Source: Syntrophomonadaceae bacterium (GTDB lineage Bacteria > Bacillota > Dethiobacteria > DTU022). Taken from it: a stretch of 28,630 nt of DNA. Numbering within the stretch: the stretch's first letter is position 1; each line of letters opens with the position of its first letter. Positions 7,333 through 14,339 of this stretch are shown here, piece after piece. The stretch is from NCBI GenBank assembly GCA_003553895.1, contig PWFM01000013.1:1-28630 (forward strand). The letters are read 5' to 3'. Position numbers and translations under genes: made by a program. The notes beneath the pieces are model-generated. The model was given only the letters and a program-made list of their open reading frames with translations. It did not search any database and was not told the origin of the DNA.

Positions 7333-9228
7333 TTATTGTTCTTCGTAATCGGCGTCAACGACATCGTCATCACTGCCGCCTTCCTGTGTTTGCTGGGCGC
7401 CGCCCTGCTCACCGCCGCCGGATGCTGATTGCTGGTAAGCTTTTTCCGACAGGGAGTGAGCCGCCTGCTGCAGTTCGTTTTTCAGGTTGCGGACCTTGTC
7501 GATCGGTTCGTTGTTCTTGATAGCCTCTCTCAGGTCATTAACCAGCTGCTCGATCTTGCCCTTTTCTTCAGCTGGCACGTTGCCGCCTAATTCGTTCAGC
7601 TGGCGTTCAACCTGGTAGGCCATACTGTCCGCTTCGTTTCTTTCATCGATCTCCTGGCGCCGCTTTTTGTCTTCCTCGCTGTATTTTTCGGCTTCGTTGA
7701 CCATTCTTTCAATATCATCTTCTTCCAGGTTGGTCGAACCGCTGATCGTAATCGACTGTTCCTTGCCGGTTCCTTTATCTTTGGCGCTGACGTTCAGGAT
7801 CCCGTTGGCATCGATGTCAAAAGTGACTTCGATCTGCGGGATGCCGCGCGGGGCGGGCGGAATTCCTTCCAGCCTGAACCGGCCGAGCGAGCGGTTGTCT
7901 TTGGCCAGTTCACGCTCACCCTGCAGGATATGGATGTCAACGGCCGACTGGTTATCTTCAGCGGTCGAGAAGACTTCACTGTGCCGGGTCGGTATAGTCG
8001 TATTGCGCTCGATTATTTTGGTCATCACACCACCCAGGGTTTCCACACCTAAAGACAGCGGGGTGACGTCAAGCAGGACCACGTCGTCCATTTCTCCACC
8101 CAGCACTCCGGCCTGGATAGCCGCTCCTACAGCAACAACCTCATCGGGGTTGACGCTCTGGTTCGGGTCCTTGCCGATCATGTCCTTGACCAGCTTCTGC
8201 ACAGCCGGGATACGGGTTGATCCCCCGACCAGGATAACTTCGTCGATATCTTTTTCGCTTAACTTGGCGTCATTCAAGGCATCCTGGATCGGCTGGCGGC
8301 AGCGTTCGACCAGGTGATGGGTCAGATCCTCAAACTTGGCCCTGGTCAGCTTGGTGTCAAGGTGCTTCGGTCCGCCGGCATCAGCGGTGATGAAAGGCAC
8401 GCTGATCTGAGTCTCCATGGTCGAAGACAGCTCGATCTTGGCCTTTTCAGAAGCCTCGATCAACCTCTGCAGGGCCTGCCTGTCTTCGCGCAAATCGATA
8501 CCCTGGTCTTTTTTGAACTCATCGGCCAGGTGATCGACGATTACCTTGTCAAAGTTGTCTCCACCCAGGTGAGTGTCGCCGTGAGAGGCCTTGACTTCAA
8601 AAACTCCTTCGCCGACTTCCAGGATCGATACGTCAAAGGTTCCGCCACCCAGGTCAAATACCAGGATGGTCTCGTTTGATTTTTTATCCAGCCCGTAGGC
8701 CATCGATGCCGCTGTCGGCTCGTTAATGATCCGCTGCACATTTAAACCGGCAATCTTTCCGGCGTCCTTGGTAGCCTGGCGCTGGGCGTCATTGAAATAA
8801 GCCGGCACCGTGATTACAGCGTCGGTTATTTTTTCGCCCAGGTAGGCTGATGCGTCATCAACCAGTTTACGCAAAACCATGGCTGATATTTCTTCCGGTG
8901 CGAACTCTTTGTCGTCGATCTTAAACCGCACGGCGTTATTGGGGCCGGCAACTACCTGGTAGGGCACATTTTTGCGTTCCGCTTCAACTTCATCATACTT
9001 GCGTCCGATAAAACGTTTGACCGAAAAGAGGGTCCTTTCGGGGTTAAGGGCGGCCTGTCTCCGGGCCACCTGCCCGATTAACCTCTCTCCGGAGTCCTTC
9101 TTAAAAGCAACAACCGACGGAGTGGTTCTCGAACCTTCCGCGTTGTTAATTATATCTGCTTTGCCGCCTTGCACGGCTGCTACAGCAGAAAATGTTGTTC
9201 CAAGGTCAATACCTATCGCTTTACCCAT
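7333..9228 (-). CDS. dnaK: DnaK (Hsp70) chaperone
   Basis: DnaK is the ATP-dependent central chaperone of the system. All landmarks are present in 631 residues. IGIDLGTT (5-12) starts the actin-like ATPase. VPAYFNDAQRQATKDAG, the DLGGGTFDVSILE phosphate loop and the VGGSTRIPAVQ segment follow. The substrate-binding beta domain begins after the DVTPLSLGVET linker. The lid helices end in the acidic DDDVVDADYEEQ tail typical of bacterial DnaK. The ATG has GAGGTG about 8 nt upstream. It is the second gene of the operon, after the small rubredoxin-like gene. Confidence 0.98.
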   Translation of the reverse strand: MGKAIGIDLGTTFSAVAAVQGGKADIINNAEGSRTTPSVVAFKKDSGERLIGQVARRQAALNPERTLFSVKRFIGRKYDEVEAERKNVPYQVVAGPNNAVRFKIDDKEFAPEEISAMVLRKLVDDASAYLGEKITDAVITVPAYFNDAQRQATKDAGKIAGLNVQRIINEPTAASMAYGLDKKSNETILVFDLGGGTFDVSILEVGEGVFEVKASHGDTHLGGDNFDKVIVDHLADEFKKDQGIDLREDRQALQRLIEASEKAKIELSSTMETQISVPFITADAGGPKHLDTKLTRAKFEDLTHHLVERCRQPIQDALNDAKLSEKDIDEVILVGGSTRIPAVQKLVKDMIGKDPNQSVNPDEVVAVGAAIQAGVLGGEMDDVVLLDVTPLSLGVETLGGVMTKIIERNTTIPTRHSEVFSTAEDNQSAVDIHILQGERELAKDNRSLGRFRLEGIPPAPRGIPQIEVTFDIDANGILNVSAKDKGTGKEQSITISGSTNLEEDDIERMVNEAEKYSEEDKKRRQEIDERNEADSMAYQVERQLNELGGNVPAEEKGKIEQLVNDLREAIKNNEPIDKVRNLKNELQQAAHSLSEKAYQQSASGGGEQGGAQQTQEGGSDDDVVDADYEEQ

Positions 9229-9291
9229 AATTTAACACCTCATTTCCTTTCCATATTATTATTAAATGGATTTAGCGATCTTGCGCAGCCT

Positions 9292-9669
9292 CTATTCAGG
9301 GAGGCTTTCATCCATGATTCCATCGTTTGCCACCTTGACCCAGATACAATCTGTGGCATGTCCGGCCAACTCTTCCTTGATCTTGTTATGGATTTCCTCG
9401 ATGTCTTTCTTGGTCTTGTTAAAAATATCGTTGCACCCTTCATCGAGGTTCAGATCGATACCTTCCTGGGCCAGTCTGCTTACTTCTTTCAGGTGCTTGT
9501 AAATCTCGGCGTACTTTTCCCTGGTGGCCAGGGAATCACGCATCATTTCTGCTTCTTCTTCATCGAGCAGTTCAAACTTTTCCTTCGGTGCTCCACACTT
9601 GGGGCACACATCAGGGGGCTCCTCGCCTTCGTGCAGGTAACCGCATACTGTACAACGCCACATTTTCAT
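9292..9669 (-). CDS. Rubredoxin-like small protein heading the heat-shock operon
   Basis: This 125-residue protein has an N-terminal rubredoxin-type iron knuckle pair, C6-x2-C9 and C22-x2-C25 within MWRCTVCGYLHEGEEPPDVC, as in the C-terminal domain of rubrerythrins. A helical acidic region follows (about 35-110). That region lacks an obvious ferritin-like diiron motif set, so it is not a complete rubrerythrin. An electron-transfer or redox-sensing role is an inference. The ATG has AAAGGGG 9 nt upstream. It lies 63 bp before dnaK on the same strand, downstream of the putative operon promoter at 9697-9724, so it probably shares heat-shock control. Confidence 0.75.
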   Translation of the reverse strand: MKMWRCTVCGYLHEGEEPPDVCPKCGAPKEKFELLDEEEAEMMRDSLATREKYAEIYKHLKEVSRLAQEGIDLNLDEGCNDIFNKTKKDIEEIHNKIKEELAGHATDCIWVKVANDGIMDESLPE

Positions 9670-9696
9670 ACTTCTTATCCCCTTTCGGTTTTGGTT

Positions 9697-9724
9697 ATTT
9701 TATGCGAATACTTTCGCTTTCCAA
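9697..9724 (-). promoter_or_regulatory. Putative promoter of the chaperone operon with internal palindrome
   Basis: Read on the - strand, TTGGAA (9724-9719), a 16-nt spacer and TAAAAT (9702-9697) form a reasonable sigma-A promoter starting about 20-25 nt before the rubredoxin-like ATG. The spacer contains a palindrome GCGAA-N4-TTCGC (9704-9717), positioned where a repressor could block RNA polymerase. No CIRCE (TTAGCACTC-N9-GAGTGCTAA), CtsR or HspR HAIR box is visible nearby. Confidence 0.55.
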
Positions 9725-9733
9725 CATGATTTT

Positions 9734-10168
9734 TTAGACAGCGACACAGAGCTTTAACCTTTCGCCCCTCGAGGCGTGGGCCAGTTCCCGGTCAAAAGTG
9801 AGAATCATCAATTCGGGGAACTCTTTCTGCAGGGTTTTAGCCGTGGCCAGGTGCCATAAACTTCCCCCCCTCAGCGGCCATCTGCGGGCCAGCTCCCGGA
9901 GCGACATGGTATCGGGAACGATATTGAGCCTGCTCCAGGGGCCGTATTCAAGCATATCGAAGAGCGAGTCGGTCATCAGGTCCGGCAGCAGCTGTTCCCT
10001 CTGGATCCTGCTGATTACGGTAAAAACTTCAGCTATTGTCAGCGTTGTCAGGAGGTGAACGCCTCTTTGCCGGGCTTTTTCCAGTGCTATATCGCTGTAC
10101 CTGTCTTTAAACAGGTAGGAAAGCAGGGCTGAAGAATCCCAGTAAATAACAGCCAGCTGCTCATTCAT
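9734..10168 (-). CDS. vapC: PIN-domain toxin, VapC-like
   Basis: This 144-residue PIN-domain protein is probably an RNase toxin neutralised by the adjacent antitoxin. IYWDSSALLSYLF places the first acidic residue at D11. TIAEVFTVISR gives E47, and ILTFDREL gives the fourth acidic position. The usual third acid, in the pattern D-A-L-H-L-A-T-A, reads S-L-W-H-L-A-T-A here, so one metal ligand appears to be serine. Activity may therefore be reduced or the ligand shifted. ATG at 10168 overlaps the end of the antitoxin gene by 8 bp and has a GGAGGAAAG site upstream. The antitoxin is Phd-like, so this is a mixed Phd/VapC pair. Confidence 0.82.
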   Translation of the reverse strand: MNEQLAVIYWDSSALLSYLFKDRYSDIALEKARQRGVHLLTTLTIAEVFTVISRIQREQLLPDLMTDSLFDMLEYGPWSRLNIVPDTMSLRELARRWPLRGGSLWHLATAKTLQKEFPELMILTFDRELAHASRGERLKLCVAV

Positions 10169-10448
10169 CTTTTCTTTCCTCCCGCATATAGCGCTGAGCA
10201 TTCTCCCGGGGCAGTTCGATGGGAGTGGAATCAATGTTTTTCTTTTCCGGGCTCGATTCTATCAGCCCGCAGCTCTCATAGTTTTTAATCCGCTCTTCCA
10301 GGGATAATGTCTGCCCCTGGGCCGGAACCAGCCTGGCCACCGGAGTGCCCCGGTCGGTGATGACGATTTCCATCCCGTCGCGAACATCCCTGATCAACTT
10401 GCTTAAATTAATCCTTGCTTCCCTGATACCGATGTAGTTCTTTTTCAT
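10161..10448 (-). CDS. Phd/YefM-family antitoxin (VapB role)
   Basis: This 95-residue antitoxin likely binds its own operator and blocks the PIN toxin. The N-terminal Phd fold is recognisable: MKKNYIGIREARINLSKL, then VITDRGTPVARLVP at about 33-46. The C-terminal half (IESSPEKKNIDSTPIELP) is probably the flexible toxin-wrapping tail. ATG at 10448 is chosen over GTG at 10457, because AGGG lies 10 nt upstream of the ATG but abuts the GTG. The gene is first in a two-gene operon with an 8-bp overlap to the toxin. Confidence 0.85.
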   Translation of the reverse strand: MKKNYIGIREARINLSKLIRDVRDGMEIVITDRGTPVARLVPAQGQTLSLEERIKNYESCGLIESSPEKKNIDSTPIELPRENAQRYMREERKDE

Positions 10449-10462
10449 AACAATCACGCCCT

Positions 10463-10541
10463 AATGTAGTCACTGTTACTACATTGATTATAGGGGTCTT
10501 AAGTCGGCTTGTCAATAGTTTTTGTGTACACTGTTACTACA
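10463..10541 (-). promoter_or_regulatory. Toxin-antitoxin promoter and operator boxes
   Basis: On the - strand, TTGACA (10515-10510), 17 nt and TATAAT (10492-10487) form a perfect consensus promoter. Just downstream, spanning the expected transcript start, lies AATGTAGT-N7-ACTACATT (10463-10485), an exact inverted repeat. The 13-mer CACTGTTACTACA occurs at 10471-10483 and again at 10529-10541, upstream of the -35 box. Autorepression by the antitoxin-toxin complex, possibly by bridging two boxes, is the expected mechanism for such pairs; the binding itself is inferred. Confidence 0.8.
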
Positions 10542-10713
10542 AACACCTCTTTTTTTTGAACCTCCAGCCAGGCCCGGGCAGCAGGGAAGGATTCAAGCAG
10601 GCGCTGTCGAATAAAATAAAACAGTAGTCAGAATTAAAGGGCTGCTCGATCAGGCTTTAATTATTTATAAAACTTTGAATTCATAATCTGTTTGGAAAGG
10701 AGTATAACAGGCA

Positions 10714-11460
10714 TTGTTAACACTGGAAAACATAAACTTTGAATTGGAAGTAGAGGAACGGAAAGTCCCTATTTTACATGATGTCAATATCAACTTCGAA
10801 GCAGGCAAAATGTATGCCCTGACCGGGCCCAACGGCAGCGGAAAATCATCGGTGGCCCGGGTGGCCATGGGTATTTACAGGCAGACCGCCGGTCGGGTTC
10901 TTTACAACGGGGAAGATATCAGCTCCCTCGGCATTTCCGAACGGGCCCGCCGGGGGATCGGCTATGCTTTTCAGCACCCGCCTCGCTTTAAGGGGATGCC
11001 GGTTAAAGATATGCTCGAACTGGCCTTCAAGCATTCAGACGGTTATAACTGCCAGGTTCTGCGGGACATCGGCCTCTGTCCCGACGATTACCTGGAACGC
11101 ACCCTCGACAACAGCCTCTCCGGAGGAGAGATCAAACGGATCGAAATTGCCACCCTGCTTGCTCAAAATCCCAGGGTGCGCATTTTTGACGAACCGGAAG
11201 CCGGGATCGACCTGTGGAGCTTCGAACAGCTGATCGATGTCATCGGCAACAGCCACCGCGAAGACACCATTACTGTTGTTATTTCGCACCAGGAAAAGAT
11301 CCTCAATATGGTTGATGAAATAATCCTGGTCAGAGACGGGACCGTGAGTATGCGGGGAAGCCGCGACGAAATTTGGCCTCAAATCAAGGAGAGCGCCGAG
11401 TGTGGATGCCGGAAGAGCTGCCGATTGGAGGAAAAAATCTATGCTGACTGCCCTCGATAA
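10714..11460 (+). CDS. sufC: SufC-type ABC ATPase of a minimal Fe-S assembly system
   Basis: SufC is the cytosolic ATPase that drives conformational change in SufB/SufD scaffolds during Fe-S cluster assembly. The 248-residue protein has Walker A GPNGSGKS (38-45), the Q-loop region AFQHPPRFKGMP, the signature LSGGEIKRIEIA, Walker B RIFDEPEAGID and the switch histidine in VISHQE. No transmembrane partner is encoded. The TTG start at 10714 has AAAGGAG about 11 nt upstream. The end overlaps the SufBD gene by 20 bp, implying translational coupling. The pairing with a single scaffold gene fits the ancestral SMS (SmsC-SmsB) arrangement rather than sufBCDSU. The 3'-terminal cysteines (ECGCRKSC) are an unusual addition. 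Confidence 0.9.
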   Translation: MLTLENINFELEVEERKVPILHDVNINFEAGKMYALTGPNGSGKSSVARVAMGIYRQTAGRVLYNGEDISSLGISERARRGIGYAFQHPPRFKGMPVKDMLELAFKHSDGYNCQVLRDIGLCPDDYLERTLDNSLSGGEIKRIEIATLLAQNPRVRIFDEPEAGIDLWSFEQLIDVIGNSHREDTITVVISHQEKILNMVDEIILVRDGTVSMRGSRDEIWPQIKESAECGCRKSCRLEEKIYADCPR

Positions 11461-12358
11461 AAAACTGCTGCAAGAAGTCGCCGATCTGCACGGCGAACCG
11501 CCGGGAGCCTTTAATATCAGGAAGGACGGCCAGGGCATTGAACGCCGCTCCCTGGAAGGAATAGAAATCAACCCGAAGAAGGACCAACCCGGTATTGATG
11601 TCATTGTTTCTCCGGGCAAAGAAGGGACGGTTCATATCCCGGTGATCATGACCGAAACCGATCTTTCCGACCTGGTCTACAACAAGATCGATATCGGCGA
11701 AGATGCCAACATTACCCTGGTAGCCGGCTGCGGTATTCATAACCCCGGCTCCGGCAATGCCCAGCATGATGGCATACATGAAATATATGTCCGTAAAGGG
11801 GCGCGCCTGGTCTATACAGAGAAGCATTTTGGTGAAGGCGAACAGGGCGGCAAGAGGGTCCTTAACCCCAAGACGGTTCTTTACGTTGAAGAAGGGGCTT
11901 ATGCCGAACTGGAGCTGGTCCAGATCCGGGGAGTCGATCAGACTTCCCGTGTTACGGAGGCTGAAGTTAAGGCGGGCGGTCGCCTGGTCATGTATGAGCG
12001 TCTTCTCACCGATGGAGAACAAAAGGCCGATTCAGACGTCCTGGTCAAGCTGATGGGCGAGGATAGCACGGCCCGCATTATCTCCCGGTCGGTGGCCCAG
12101 GGCAATTCCAGCCAGAAATTTTTCCCGCGCCTCCTGGCCTACGGGCCCGGGCGCGGCCACGTAGAGTGCGATTCCATTATTATGGACCGGGCCACGGTCC
12201 GCTCGGTGCCCGAAATATGGGCCGAGAACTCTGATGCGGAACTGGTTCACGAAGCGGCCATAGGCAAAATTGCCGGCGAACAGCTGATCAAACTGATGTC
12301 CCTGGGCCTGACCGAAGAAGAGGCCGAAGAGGCAATCATCAGCGGATTTCTTAAATAA
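11441..12358 (+). CDS. SufB/SufD-family Fe-S scaffold, short form
   Basis: This 305-residue scaffold presumably builds Fe-S clusters with the overlapping SufC. It keeps the SufBD beta-helix core and the conserved C-terminal block (NSDAELVHEAAIGKIAGEQ, then the LTEEEAEEAIISGFLK end), including the histidine of VHEA. It is well short of usual SufB (about 470 aa) or SufD (about 430 aa) and lacks the long N-terminal region, which matches SmsB-type proteins of anaerobes. ATG at 11441 has GGAGG 9 nt upstream, whereas the frame extends back to 11402 without such a site. No SufS-like cysteine desulfurase or SufU is next to it, so the sulfur source is unknown. Confidence 0.88.
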   Translation: MLTALDKKLLQEVADLHGEPPGAFNIRKDGQGIERRSLEGIEINPKKDQPGIDVIVSPGKEGTVHIPVIMTETDLSDLVYNKIDIGEDANITLVAGCGIHNPGSGNAQHDGIHEIYVRKGARLVYTEKHFGEGEQGGKRVLNPKTVLYVEEGAYAELELVQIRGVDQTSRVTEAEVKAGGRLVMYERLLTDGEQKADSDVLVKLMGEDSTARIISRSVAQGNSSQKFFPRLLAYGPGRGHVECDSIIMDRATVRSVPEIWAENSDAELVHEAAIGKIAGEQLIKLMSLGLTEEEAEEAIISGFLK

Positions 12359-12379
12359 GGTAACCCGGGGGGGCTGTTA

Positions 12380-13351
12380 TTGGGCATCATTACCATCTCC
12401 CGTGAATTTGGCAGCGGGGGCGAGTCTGTCGCCCGTTTTGTGGCTGAAAAAACAGGGTTTCTCCTGGTTAACAAAGACACGATTGTAGCCGGCTTGGCCG
12501 AGCACGGTATTGAAGTGCCGGCTCCGGAGAAGGAGGCCCTGGGGGCCGAAAATGAAGAAAATAATGGCCGGGAACGCCGCTACATTGAAGCGATGCACGA
12601 TTTTATATACGACCTGGCCATCCGCAATAACCTGGTTATCCTGGGCCGGGGAGGATCGATCCTGTTCCGCGATTACCCGCCGGCGCTGCATGTCAGGGTC
12701 ATTGCCCAGTTTACCGAACGAGTTCGGCGGGTTATGAAAGCTTACAGCCTGGCCCCGGAAACGGCGGTGAAACTGGTCAAGGAGAAGGACCGGGAAAAGA
12801 ACCTGTATTACCGTCAGGTGTTCAATGCCAACTGGAACAACCTGCGCCTCTATGACCTGGTGTTGAACACAGAAAAAGTAGGCCTTGAAGATGCCGCGGA
12901 TTTGATTATTGCCGCCTACCGGATCCATGCCGAGCCGCGCGAGGTTAAAGACGGGCCGCCTCCCGGGGAGATGGAAGAGAGGGTTTTCACCCCGCCGGCC
13001 GAGGCGGAAGCGGATCAGTTCATGCACCCGAGCGAAGAAGAATTTGCCCATATGCTTGACTTTTACCGGATCCGCTGGCAGTATGAGCCGAGAACATTTT
13101 TCCTGGAATGGGATAGTGAGGGGAATGTAGTCGAAGCTTTTTCCCCCGATTTTTACCTGCCCGACCAGGACCTGTTCATCGAGCTTACCACCCAGAAACC
13201 CCGCCAGGCCTGGAAGAAGAACCGCAAGATCAGGCGTATGAAGGAACTTTACCCGGATATCAATGTCCGCCTCATTGACAAAAGGGGTTTTGAAAGCCTG
13301 CTCAAGAAGCACAGCATCGATCAGGATCAAGGAGAAGAGGAAGACAGTTGA
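12380..13351 (+). CDS. Cytidylate-kinase-like protein with nuclease-like C-terminal domain
   Basis: Residues 1-180 match the cytidylate-kinase-like family: ITISREFGSGGESVARFVA is the modified P-loop region, and GRGGSILF and FTERVRRVM with the KEKDREKNLYYRQVF lid follow. Residues 225-320 form a separate domain. Its PDFYLPDQDLFIEL motif (P256, D257, E268) and the KNRKIRRMKELYP helix resemble a PD-(D/E)xK fold. The residue two after E268 is threonine rather than lysine (K273 is nearby), so catalysis is doubtful. TTG at 12380 has a G-rich site 7 nt upstream. The stop overlaps the hpt start, suggesting joint action in nucleotide metabolism. Whether it phosphorylates CMP is not established; a dedicated cmk may exist elsewhere. 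Confidence 0.72.
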   Translation: MGIITISREFGSGGESVARFVAEKTGFLLVNKDTIVAGLAEHGIEVPAPEKEALGAENEENNGRERRYIEAMHDFIYDLAIRNNLVILGRGGSILFRDYPPALHVRVIAQFTERVRRVMKAYSLAPETAVKLVKEKDREKNLYYRQVFNANWNNLRLYDLVLNTEKVGLEDAADLIIAAYRIHAEPREVKDGPPPGEMEERVFTPPAEAEADQFMHPSEEEFAHMLDFYRIRWQYEPRTFFLEWDSEGNVVEAFSPDFYLPDQDLFIELTTQKPRQAWKKNRKIRRMKELYPDINVRLIDKRGFESLLKKHSIDQDQGEEEDS

Positions 13352-13893
13352 GTGATAAGAAACCTTACGGAGACGATCAATTAAAAATACTGTTTACCCG
13401 GGAGCAGATTGAAGAAAAAATAAAGGGGCTGGGCAGGAAAATCTCTGCTGATTATGCCGGCCTCGACCTGGTTCTGGTCGGGGTGCTCCGGGGCAGCATC
13501 TACTTTCTGGTCGATTTGACCCGCAGTATGCACATTCCCTTCGCTATCGATTTTATCAGTATTTCTCATTACAGCGAGCAGACTGACTCTACCGGGGTGG
13601 TGCGCATTACCAAGGACCTGGACCTGAGTATTACCGGCCGCCATGTTCTGGTGGTCGAAGATATTGTTGACACCGGTTTAAGTCTGGGTTATTTGTTGCG
13701 CAACCTTAAATCGAGGGACCCGGCCAGCCTTAAGATTTGCACCCTGGTCAACGTGGAAGCGCGCCGGATAATGGAAGTGCCCGTGGACTACAAGGGTTTT
13801 GATGTTCCCAATGTTTTTGTTGTCGGATACGGACTTGATTATAACGAAAAGTATCGCAACCTGCAGTTCATAGCCCAGTTTGACCGCCCCTGA
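13348..13893 (+). CDS. hpt: Hypoxanthine(-guanine) phosphoribosyltransferase
   Basis: This enzyme salvages hypoxanthine or guanine with PRPP to give IMP or GMP in the cytosol. The 181-residue length is usual. LVGVLRGSIYFLVDL (about 48-62) is the flexible PPi-binding loop region, HYSEQTD lies in the mobile active-site loop, and VLVVEDIVDTGLSL is the PRPP-binding signature with the two acidic residues. NVFVVGYGLDYNEKYRNL is the purine-specificity segment near the C-terminus. The TTG start overlaps the kinase-like stop by 4 bp, and AGAGGA lies 6 nt upstream. Confidence 0.96.
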   Translation: MSDKKPYGDDQLKILFTREQIEEKIKGLGRKISADYAGLDLVLVGVLRGSIYFLVDLTRSMHIPFAIDFISISHYSEQTDSTGVVRITKDLDLSITGRHVLVVEDIVDTGLSLGYLLRNLKSRDPASLKICTLVNVEARRIMEVPVDYKGFDVPNVFVVGYGLDYNEKYRNLQFIAQFDRP

Positions 13894-13986
13894 GGATCGC
13901 TGAGCCAAATTGAAAAATAGTATCGATCTTTCCAACCGGCTGGTGGAAGTTGCAAAGGGCGGTTCTTATTCAGAGGAAAAGTACAT

Positions 13987-14019
13987 ATAAAAACCAGGTT
14001 CCAACAGACCTGCGGTTTT
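13987..14019. terminator. Terminator of the structured RNA, also placed for hpt
   Basis: On the - strand, AAAAC-(2 nt)-CAGGT, an 8-nt loop and ACCTGGTTTT form a 10-bp stem with one bulge, followed by TTATAT. Its 3' strand shares bases with the closing helix of the RNA, so the two pairings are mutually exclusive. The same hairpin lies about 95 nt after the hpt stop on the + strand and ends in GGTTTTCC, so weak bidirectional use is possible. Confidence 0.65.
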
Positions 14020-14304
14020 CCTGCAGAATCTCTATCCCCGGCCTTCTCCAGCCGTTTCCATTACCCCTACAGGCAATTTCTTGCGGCCTCCGGCCAGTTC
14101 TTTTCGATTCTGCGCTGCGGTTTTCCGATGCTTCCCGGTAAAGTTTGGTATGACCCTTTCTTTACCTTTCAGCTACCGTTCCTTTCAGCTGCCCGATTTT
14201 TTTGGACATTTCCGGTTTTTCAATCCAGGCTTTCGCCCTTTTTGTCAACCGGTTTATCCCTTCCAACCGGACCTGGTTCACCTTTCAGTCTCTCGGAACC
14301 TGGT
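13987..14304 (-). ncRNA. Unassigned structured non-coding RNA, about 318 nt
   Basis: The unit has its own consensus promoter (14311-14339) and terminator (13987-14019), and no plausible ORF. The predicted 5' end, ACCAGGUUCC (14304-14295), is a perfect complement of GGAACCUGGU (14002-13993) at the 3' end, forming a 10-bp closing helix. Internal perfect helices include CCGGTT/AACCGG (14249-14254 with 14265-14270), CAGCT/AGCTG (14170-14174 with 14187-14191), CTTTACC/GGTAAAG (14160-14166 with 14137-14143), and the long-range GATTCTGC/GCAGAATC (14106-14113 with 14023-14030). GAAA loops cap GGC/GCC (14228-14237) and GCAA/TTGC (14073-14084). A 12-mer, CTGCGGTTTTCC on the + strand, occurs twice (14010-14021 and 14115-14126). 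The RNA is purine-rich. It lacks the RNase P GAGGAAAGUCC core, tmRNA ends and the SRP domain IV motif. It is convergent to hpt and divergent from the ATPase operon. Confidence 0.7.
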
Positions 14305-14310
14305 AAAAGT

Positions 14311-14339
14311 ATAATAGCATGGGCCGGGATTCCTGTCAA
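14311..14339 (-). promoter_or_regulatory. Sigma-A type promoter for the structured RNA
   Basis: Read on the - strand: TTGACA (14339-14334), a 17-nt spacer, TATTAT (14316-14311). The hexamers match consensus at 6/6 and 5/6. The expected start is about 14304, exactly where the closing helix of the RNA begins. The next feature on this strand is the ncRNA; no gene could otherwise be served. Confidence 0.75.

Noticed and set aside
9670..9733. CIRCE or CtsR/HspR control of the chaperone operon
   Set aside because: No TTAGCACTC/GAGTGCTAA, GGTCAAA repeats or HAIR element seen in this stretch.
12377..13330. 317-residue - strand frame across the kinase-like gene
   Set aside because: It is antisense to a gene with clear kinase motifs and good operon context; its composition is typical of a shadow frame.
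13987..14304. Identity as RNase P RNA, tmRNA, SRP RNA or 6S RNA
   Set aside because: The RNase P core GAGGAAAGUCC, tRNA-like tmRNA ends and the SRP GGAAGCAGCC loop are absent. AGGUCCGG is present, but not in the SRP context.
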